Source: Phymorhynchus buccinoides (taxonomy: Eukaryota; Mollusca; Gastropoda; Neogastropoda; Raphitomidae). Taken from it: a stretch of 64,000 bases of DNA. The stretch lies in NCBI GenBank assembly GCA_017654935.2, contig CM065700.1, forward strand, positions 49,956,090-50,020,089, read 5' to 3'. The position numbers were made by a program, and so were the translations under genes. The notes under the pieces are model-generated. The model was not told the DNA's origin. It worked only from the letters and a program-made list of their open reading frames with translations, and did no database searches. This document shows positions 56,272 to 64,000 of this stretch, one piece after another. Position 1 is the first letter of the stretch. Every line of letters starts with the position of its first letter.

Positions 56272-56755
56272 TGTAACCGTCTTTTTATCATGACCACACA
56301 GTAAGGTGTCAAGTCAAAGCAAAAAATATACTTTAAAAAAAAAGAAACGCATAACTTGTCGACCTATTAAAAACCCGTTCACTGCCGGAGGAAAACTAAT
56401 TTAATGTCAAACATTAATTTAAAAGCAAATCACACAATGTGAACCTCTTTGTGACATGTGACATTGGAATAGCTGAATGTATTGAGAGTTCATCCGCATG
56501 CTCATATTATTCAATCAGTTGATATTCTTAGGTGTGGAGGCTGCTAAATGATGGAAACCACCTTTTATAAACTTTCTTTAATTTCATGAAAATTAATTAA
56601 GTATGTGTCTTTTTTTAACAGAATATTATCTCATAAGAGTATGGGTGTTGCTGGATGATGACAACATCGCCACTCAAAGATCAAAATATGATAATGGTCT
56701 TGATCAAGATGACGATGATTATGATGATGATGACAAGAGGTTGGTGATGACGTCA
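56272..56755 (-). other. 3' UTR and downstream region of DHX37
   Basis: The part next to the stop codon is presumably 3' UTR and contains a GAT-rich stretch (56700-56735). A possible poly(A) signal ATTAAA on the minus strand lies at 56577-56582, about 175 bases after the stop; this is a guess. Confidence 0.4.
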
Positions 56756-56841
56756 CTATTTGGCAGTGACAGGAGGCCAGTTGTCAGTCACCGGCCAATG
56801 CATGGACTCTGGGAGCCACTCCAGGAAGGCCTTGAGCAGAT
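56756..56841 (-). CDS. DHX37: last coding exon of DHX37 (LLKAFLEWLPESMHWPVTDN...stop)
   Basis: After the acceptor TTCTGTGTTCAG the minus strand reads (Y)LLKAFLEWLPESMHWPVTDN, then WPPVTAK and TAG. Human DHX37 ends [20 protein letters not shown] and AWPPTTVH. Phase fits exon 61120-61217, whose last T plus AT makes the tyrosine codon (WKQNPKYLL). The match up to the stop shows the right-hand part holds the true C-terminus. The acceptor is the seed of the adjacent array. Confidence 0.95.
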
Positions 56842-59800
56842 CTGAACACAGAAAACATGAAACGATATAAAATAATTGGTACAATAATGATAATCATGCA
56901 ATATTGAGGGACTGGTAACCACTCCAGATAGGCCTTGAGCAGATCTGAACACAACAACAATATAAAGTATAATATAATAACGCTACAGATGGAAGGACGC
57001 TATTAACCACCCCATATAGGCAGGTCTGCAGTAGATCTGAACACAACAATATAAAGTATAATATAATAACGCTACAGATGGAAGGACGCTATTAACCACC
57101 CCATATAGGCAGGTCTGCAGTAGATCTGAACACAACAACAATATAAAGTATATAATAACGCTACAGATGGAAGGACGCTATTAACCACCCCATATAGGCA
57201 GGTCTGCAGTAGATCTGAACACAACAACAATATAAAGTACAATATAATAACGCTACAGATGGAAGGACGCTATTAACCACCCCATATAGGCAGGTCTGCA
57301 GTAGATCTGAACACAACAACAATATAAAGTATCATATAATAACGCTACAGATGGAAGGACGCTATTAACCACCCCATATAGGCAGGTCTGCAGTAGATCT
57401 GAACACAACAATATAAAGTATAATAACGCTACAGATGGAAGGACGCTATTAACCCCATATAGGCAGGTCTGCAGTAGATCTGAACACAACAATATAAAGT
57501 ATAATATAATAACGCTACAGATGGAAGGACGCTATTAACCCCATATAGGCAGGTCTGCAGTAGATCTGAACACAACAACAATATAAAGTATCATATAATA
57601 ACGCTACAGATGGAAGGACGCTATTAACCACCCCATATAGGCAGGTCTGCAGTAGATCTGAACACAACAATATAAAGTATAATATAATAACGCTACAGAT
57701 GGAAGGACGCTATTAACCACCCCATATAGGCAGGTCTGCAGTAGATCTGAACACAACAACAATATAAAGTATAATATAATAACGCTACAGATGGAAGGAC
57801 GCTATTAACCACCCCATATAGGCAGGTCTGCAGTAGATCTGAACACAACAACAATATAAAGTATAATATAATAACGCTACAGATGGAAGGACGCTATTAA
57901 CCCCAGATAGGCAGGTCTGCAGTAGATCTGAACACAACAACAATATAAAGTATAATATAATAACGCTATAGATGGAAGGACGCTATTAACCACCCCATAT
58001 AGGCAGGTCTGCAGTAGATCTGAACACAACAATATAAAGTATAATATAATAACGCTACAGATGGAAGGACGCTATTAACCCCATATAGGCAGGTCTGCAG
58101 TAGATCTGAACACAACAACAATATAAAGTACAATATAATAACGCTACAGATGGAAGGACGCTATTAACCACCCCATATAGGCAGGTCTGCAGTAGATCTG
58201 AACACAACAATATAAAGTATCATATAATAACGCTACAGATGGAAGGACGCTATTAACCCCACATAGGCAGGTCTGCAGTAGATCTGAACACAACAACAAT
58301 ATAAAGTACAATATAATAACGCTACAGATGGAAGGACGCTATTAACCCCATATAGGCAGGTCTGCAGTAGATCTGAACACAACAACAATATAAAGTATAA
58401 TATAATAACGCTACAGATGGAAGGACGCTATTAACCCCATATAGGCAGGTCTGCAGTAGATCTGAACACAACAACAATATAAAGTATAATATAATAACGC
58501 TACAGATGGCAGGACGCTATTAACCACCCCATATAGGCAGGTCTGCAGTAGATCTGAACACAACAATATAAAGTATAATATAATAACGCTACAGATGGAA
58601 GGACGCTATTAACCACCCCATATAGGCAGGTCTGCAGTAGATCTGAACACAACAATATAAAGTATAATATAATAACGCTACAGATGGAAGGACGCTATTA
58701 ACCCCATATAGGCAGGTCTGCAGTAGATCTGAACACAACAATATAAAGTATAATATAATAACGCTACAGATGGAAGGACGCTATTAACCCCATATAGGCA
58801 GGTCTGTAGTAGATCTGAACACAACAATATAAAGTATAATATAATAACGCTACAGATGGAAGGACGCTATTAACCCCATATAGGCAGGTCTGTAGTAGAT
58901 CTGAACACAACAATATAAAGTATAATATAATAACGCTACAGATGGAAGGACGCTATTAACCCCATATAGGCAGGTCTGCAGTAGATCTGAACACAACAAT
59001 ATAAAGTATAATATAATAACGCTACAGATGGCAGGACGCTATTAACCCCATATAGGCAGGTCTGCAGTAGATCTGAACACAACAATATAAAGTATCATAT
59101 AATAACGCTACAGATGGCAGGACGCTATTAACCACCCCATATAGGCAGGTCTGCAGTAGATCTGAACACAACAATATAAAGTATAATATAATAACGCTAC
59201 AGATGGAAGGACGCTATTAACCACCCCATATAGGCAGGTCTGCAGTAGATCTGAACACAACAACAATATAAAGTATAATAACGCTACAGATGGAAGGACG
59301 CTATTAACCCCATATAGGCAGGTCTGCAGTAGATCTGAACACAACAATATAAAGTATCATATAATAACGCTACAGATGGAAGGACGCTATTAACCCCATA
59401 TAGGCAGGTCTGCAGTAGATCTGAACACAACAACAATATAAAGTACAATATAATAACGCTATAGATGGAAGGACGCTATTAACCACCCCATATAGGCAGG
59501 TCTGCAGTAGATCTGAACACAACAATATAAAGTATAATATAATAACGCTACAGATGGAAGGACGCTATTAACCACCCCATATAGGCAGGTCTGCAGTAGA
59601 TCTGAACACAACAACAATATAAAGTATAATACAATAACGCTATAGATGGAAGGACGCTATTAACCCCAGATAGGCAGGTCTGCAGTAGATCTGAACACAA
59701 CAACAATATAAAGTATAATATAATAACGCTATAGATGGAAGGACGCTATTAACCACCCCATATAGGCAGGTCTGCAGTAGATCTGAACACAACAATATAA

Positions 59801-60775
59801 AGTATAATATAATAACGCTACAGATGGAAGGACGCTATTAACCACCCCATATAGGCAGGTCTGCAGTAGATCTGAACACAACAACAATATAAAGTATAAT
59901 ATAATAACGCTACAGATGGAAGGACGCTATTAACCCCATATAGGCAGGTCTGCAGTAGATCTGAACACAACAACAATATAAAGTATAATATAATAACGCT
60001 ACAGATGGAAGGACGCTATTAACCCCATATAGGCAGGTCTGCAGTAGATCTGAACACAACAACAATATAAAGTATCATATAATAACGCTACAGATGGAAG
60101 GACGCTATTAACCACCCCATATAGGCAGGTCTGCAGTAGATCTGAACACAACAATATAAAGTATAATATAATAACGCTACAGATGGAAGGACGCTATTAA
60201 CCCCATATAGGCAGGTCTGCAGTAGATCTGAACACAACAACAATATAAAGTATCATATAATAACGCTACAGATGGAAGGACGCTATTAACCACCCCATAT
60301 AGGCAGGTCTGCAGTAGATCTGAACACAACAACAATATAAAGTATAATATAATAACGCTACAGATGGAAGGACGCTATTAACCCCATATAGGCAGGTCTG
60401 CAGTAGATCTGAACACAACAACAATATAAAGTATAATATAATAACGCTACAGATGGAAGGACGCTATTAACCCCATATAGGCAGGTCTGCAGTAGATCTG
60501 AACACAACAATATAAAGTATCATATAATAACGCTACAGATGGAAGGACGCTATTAACCACCCCATATAGGCAGGTCTGCAGTAGATCTGAACACAACAAT
60601 ATAAAGTATAATATAATAACGCTACAGATGGAAGGACGCTATTAACCACCCCATATAGGCAGGTCTGCAGTAGATCTGAACACAACAATATAAAGTATAA
60701 TATAATAACGCTACAGATGGAAGGACGCTATTAACCCCATATAGGCAGGTCTGTAGTAGATCTGAACACAACAAT
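56842..60775 (-). repeat. 88-91-bp minisatellite built on the last 3' splice site of DHX37, about 44 copies
   Basis: Minus-strand units contain TGTTGTGTTCAG|ATCTACTGCAGACCTG, against the genuine TCTGTGTTCAG|ATCTGCTCAAGGCC. The first unit (about 56905-56955) is intermediate: it still has CAAGGCC and CTGGAGTGG-type bases of the exon. The rest have diverged to CCTATATGGGGTTAATAGCG. Later units vary by CAACAA/CAA and ACCACCCC/ACCCC indels. No frame is kept. Confidence 0.93.
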
Positions 60776-61119
60776 GTAAAGCAACTTTGATAGGAAACAA
60801 ACAAAAGATAGCCACTTGGAATATGACTGCTGCTGTTAGGGCACCCCTTCCATCCTACCCCACCCCACCCCAAAGCAAGAATACAATAACTTAAGGAGTA
60901 AACTTGACACTTACTTCATATCTGTTACACAGTGTCATATTCGAAGAGTTTATAAAAGTAGAATTGTCCGTTGTCAAAAAAACAATAGCTGTAATGTTAT
61001 TTCATCCAAATGGTCAGCTACATTATAAACTTTCATTTCGTTTGATGTGGTTGAACTGGGAGCATGTTTATATGGCTTTGCCATTTTGTTTAAATACAAA
61101 GTGTTCTATTTTCACTCAC
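60776..61119 (-). other. intron end
   Basis: Unique sequence between the array and exon 61120-61217. An open frame on the plus strand (60904-61248) overlaps the exon antisense and has no support of its own. Confidence 0.5.
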
Positions 61120-61217
61120 ACTTTGGGTTCTGTTTCCACTCGTCCAGCAGCCCCTGTTTGGAATGAACACCGCACGACATCAGGGCTTTCTTCAGCGTCT
61201 CTGTTCTGGGCTGAAGC
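61120..61217 (-). CDS. DHX37: DHX37 exon (LQPRTETLKKALMSCGVHSK...)
   Basis: This 98-nt exon lies between GCGTTTTCCAG and AAAGT|GTGAGT. It encodes LQPRTETLKKALMSCGVHSK, then QGLLDEWKQNPK(Y). Human has LQPRTESLLRALVAEK, then AWKKNPKYLL. Phases (2 in, 1 out) fit both neighbours. Confidence 0.96.
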
Positions 61218-61248
61218 CTGGAAAACGCAGTACAATACAACACTTTAG

Positions 61249-61639
61249 AATATCGTCAGTGAAAGTCAGAAACCTCGTAAATCAATTTGGTAGCTTTGAG
61301 AAAAATGAAAAAAAACCTAAAGAAAATTAACTGCGTTTACCACAAGTTATTAACTAAGATGAATATGTTGTTCAAGACATTGCTAGTTCAGTCCTGCATT
61401 TTGTTAAAATAACTTTTTTTTTTTTTTAATACTTGAAAAGAACGAAGATATGAGATCTGAATTTGGGACTTACGAGTTTTTCTTCAATTTACACAACCTC
61501 ATTTACAGCAGATAGAAAGTCGTTAGAGATACTAGCTTTTAGTGGAATGTGGCGGTAAAAATGAGAGAGGTGACTATGTATCTAACTCAAACCCCCCCCA
61601 AATCGAGTTACGAGGTTTCTGACTTTCACCGACGATATA
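61249..61639. mobile_element. MITE with 33-bp terminal inverted repeats
   Basis: The left end ATATCGTCAGTGAAAGTCAG and the right end (reverse complement ATATCGTCGGTGAAAGTCAG) continue as AAACCTCGTAA in both. The element is 391 bp and non-coding. A decayed relative is at 8271-8640. Confidence 0.9.
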
Positions 61640-61739
61640 ATATATGGCAATGCGAGGCAAGACAACACAAAACTAGACACATTAGCCGCCGACTTTACAG
61701 GATCAGAATCAGGAATGCAGCTACACTTCAGTGAACATG

Positions 61740-62560
61740 ATCTCCAAAGTTATTGTTCTTTGCCTTTCTCCAGAGTTATTGTTCTTTGCGTTTCCCCAGA
61801 GTTGCTCCAGAGTTATTGTTCTTTGCGCTTCCCCAGAGTTGCTCCAGAGTTATTGTTCTTTGCGTTTCCCCAGAGTTTCTCCAGAGTTATTGTTCTTTGC
61901 GTTTCCCCAGAGTTGCTCCAGAGTTATTGTTCTTTGCGTTTCCCCAGAGTTGCTCCAGAGTTATTGTTCTTTGCGTTTCCCCAGAGTTGCTCCAGAGTTA
62001 TTGTTCTTTACGTTTCCCCAGAGTTATTGGTCTTTGCATTTCCCCCAAAGTTATTGGTCTTTGCATTTCCCCAGAGTTATTGGTCTTTGCATTTCCCCAG
62101 AGTTATTGGTCTTTGCATTTCCCAGAGTTATTGGTATCTTTGTTTCCCCAGAGTTATTGGTCTTTGCATTTCCCCAGAGTTATTGGTCTTTGCATTTCCC
62201 CATTTATTGGTCTTTGCATTTCTCCAGAGTTATTGGTCTTTGCGCTTCCCCAGAGTTATTGGTCTTTGCATTTCCTCAGAGTTATTGGTCTTTGCATTTC
62301 CCCAGAGTTATTGTTCTTTGCGTTTCCCCCGAGTTGCTCCAGAGTTACTGTTCTTTGCGTTTCCCCAGTTATTGGTCTTCTTGTTTCCCCAGAGTTATTG
62401 GTCTTTGCATTTCCCCAGAGTTATTGGTCTTCGTGTTTCCTCAGAGTTATTGGTCTTTGCATTTCCCCAGAGTTATTGTTCTTTGCATTTCCCCAGAGTT
62501 ATTGGTCTTTGCATTTCCCCAGAGTTATTGGTCTTCGTGTTTCCTGAAGAGTTATTGGAT
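61740..62560 (+). repeat. 26/37-bp minisatellite (AGAGTTATTGGTCTTTGCATTTCCCC split), about 29 copies
   Basis: Two kinds of unit: AGAGTTATTGTTCTTTGCGT with CCCCAGAGTTGCTCC (left part), and AGAGTTATTGGTCTTTGCAT with TTCCCC (right part). All three plus frames are open over 260-300 codons because stops are absent from the unit, not because it is a gene. Confidence 0.95.
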
Positions 62561-62569
62561 ATCAGGCAG

Positions 62570-63721
62570 AAGCCAAGGGGTGTAATAATTGGCATGCAAT
62601 GCAACACATCACCAACCTGGCCCAGGTCTTTGTCATAGTGCCGGGTGTGGTGAGGAGGTGAGGGGTGTAATAACTGGCATGCAATGCAACACATCACCAA
62701 CCTGGCCCAGGTCTTTGTCATAGTGCCGGGTGTGGTGAGGAGGTCAGGGGTGTAATAACTGGCATGCAATGCAACACATCACCAACCTGGCCCAGGTCTT
62801 TGTCATAGTGCCGGGTGTGGTGAGGAGGTGAGGGGTGTAATAACTGGCATGCAATGCAACACATCACCAACCTGGCCCAGGTCTTTGTCATAGTGCCGGG
62901 TGTGGTGAGGAGGTCAGGGGTGTAATAACTGGCATGCAATGCAACACATCACCAACCTGGCCCAGGTCTTTGTCATAGTGCCGGGTGTGGTGAGGAGGTG
63001 AGGGGTGTAATAACTGGCATGCAATGCAACACATCACCAACCTGGCCCAGGTCTTTGTCATAGTGCCGGGTGTGGTGAGGAGGTCAGGGGTGTAATAACT
63101 GGCATGCAATGCAACACATCACCAACCTGGCCCAGGTCTTTGTCATAGTGCCGGGTGTGGTGAGGAGGTCAGGGGTGTAATAACTGGCATGCAATGAAAC
63201 ACATCACCAACCTGGCCCAGGTCTTTGTCATAGTGCCGGGTGTGGTGAGGAGGTCAGGGGTGTAATAACTGGCATGCAATGCAACACATCACCAACCTGG
63301 CCCAGGTCTTTGTCATAGTGCCGGGTGTGGTGAGGAGGTCAGGGGTGTAATAACTGGCATGCAATGCAACACATCACCAACCTGGCCCAGGTCTTTGTCA
63401 TAGTGTCGGGTGTGGTGAGGAGGTGAGGGGTGTAATAACTGGCATGCAATGCAACACATCACCAACCTGGCCCAGGTCTTTGTCATAGTGCCGGGTGTGG
63501 TGAGGAGGTCAGGGGTGTAATAACTGGCATGCAATGAAACACATCACCAACCTGGCCCAGGTCTTTGTCATAGTGCCGGGTGTGGTGAGGAGGTCAGGGG
63601 TGTAATAACTGGCATGCAATGCAACACATCACCAACCTGGCCCAGGTCTTTGTCATAGTGCCGGGTGTGGTGAGGAGGTCAGGGGTGTAATAACTGGCAT
63701 GCAATGCAACACATCACCAAC
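62570..63721 (-). repeat. 85-bp minisatellite built on a DHX37 5' splice site, clean copy, 14 units
   Basis: Minus-strand units contain ACAAAGACCTGGGCCAG|GTTGGTGATG: about 45 exon-end bases, donor and 40 intron bases (TGCATTGCATGCCAGTTATT). The copies are almost identical, differing by AGGTCAGG/AGGTGAGG alternation. Same unit as 1-1507, which has about 19 copies. Confidence 0.96.
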
Positions 63722-63890
63722 CTGGCCCAGGTCTTTGTCATAGTGCTGGGTGTGGTGAGGAGGTCAGGGGTGTACTTCGCTAGTTGACCTATGACCTTGC
63801 CCTCCAACAGGAACTGGCCGAACCAGGCATAGCGCTCCGGCAAGGGAGGGTACTCCAGACGAACATCGCCCAGCGACCATCCACGACTTC
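63722..63890 (-). CDS. DHX37: DHX37 exon (SLGDVRLEYPPLPERYAWFGQFLLEG...), clean copy
   Basis: This 169-nt exon lies between TTTCACTAACAG and GGCCAG|GTTGGT. It encodes SRGWSLGDVRLEYPPLPERY, then AWFGQFLLEGKVIGQLAKYT and PDLLTTPSTMTKTWA(R). Human has [37 protein letters not shown] and SSPGTMLKTWARLQPRTE. Phases (1 in, 2 out) fit exon 61120-61217. The last exon bases are the seed of the adjoining array. Confidence 0.96.
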
Positions 63891-64000
63891 CTGTTAGTGA
63901 AATAACGGGATGAGATCATTTTCCACCCTGATCTCTTTTGAAAAAAATAGGTTGGAAACTATTTACAGTCTACTTACACACTGACTTCTGAACAAAAACA
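63891..64000 (-). other. intron, same as 1674-1790
   Basis: It matches the left copy apart from short indels up to the window end, so the duplication extends beyond the window. Confidence 0.85.

Noticed and set aside
61715..62638. Leucine- and cysteine-rich membrane-like open frames of 260-307 codons
   Set aside because: All three plus frames are open because the 26-bp unit has no stops; the region is a DHX37 intron.

Overview
This window is animal nuclear DNA: genes with many short exons and GT-AG introns, tRNA-derived SINEs, L2/CR1-type retrotransposon fragments, several families of small terminal-inverted-repeat elements, and tandem repeats that by my reading cover about half of the sequence. 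The repeat style suggests a marine invertebrate, probably a mollusc; that is inference. Most long open frames are by-products of tandem units whose length is a multiple of three, or of AT-rich units with no stops, and are not genes.

Two genes can be supported. On the minus strand are exons of DHX37 (yeast Dhr1/Ecm16), the DEAH-box RNA helicase of the small-subunit processome. The left part (33.3 kb down to 12.4 kb) carries 13 exons from the start of RecA2 through motif V, motif VI and the winged-helix/ratchet region. All splice phases are mutually compatible. Two C-terminal exons full of small errors lie at 2.5 and 1.6 kb. The right part (63.9 kb down to 56.8 kb) carries the last three exons with the stop codon. 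On the plus strand (36.7-41.3 kb) are the last four exons of an unrecognised single-pass membrane protein that converges on the end of DHX37.

The exon at 1.5-1.7 kb and its flanking array are a second, error-rich copy of 62.6-64.0 kb, and a gap of exactly 500 N lies at 33501-34000. If the contig right of the gap belongs to the left of the other contig, one collinear single-copy DHX37 results. The alternatives are a tandem duplication of about 62 kb or a retained haplotig.

The most striking feature is that many of the minisatellites start at exon-intron junctions, and their units contain the splice site plus 10-75 bases of the neighbouring exon. This is seen at about a dozen junctions, at both 5' and 3' splice sites, in both genes. 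Each such intron therefore carries from one to several dozen decoy splice sites. One array (14450-15289) has 45-bp units that stay open in the coding frame, so use of any decoy donor would add 15-residue repeats to the helicase.

Other arrays started from mobile elements: a 66-bp array of about 80 units inside a MITE, an 86-bp array next to a SINE, and an expanded copy of a dispersed element. Base-level indel errors are concentrated in some arrays and at contig edges (1-1700, 2.4-7.7 kb, 8.8-10.4 kb, 31.7-33.3 kb).
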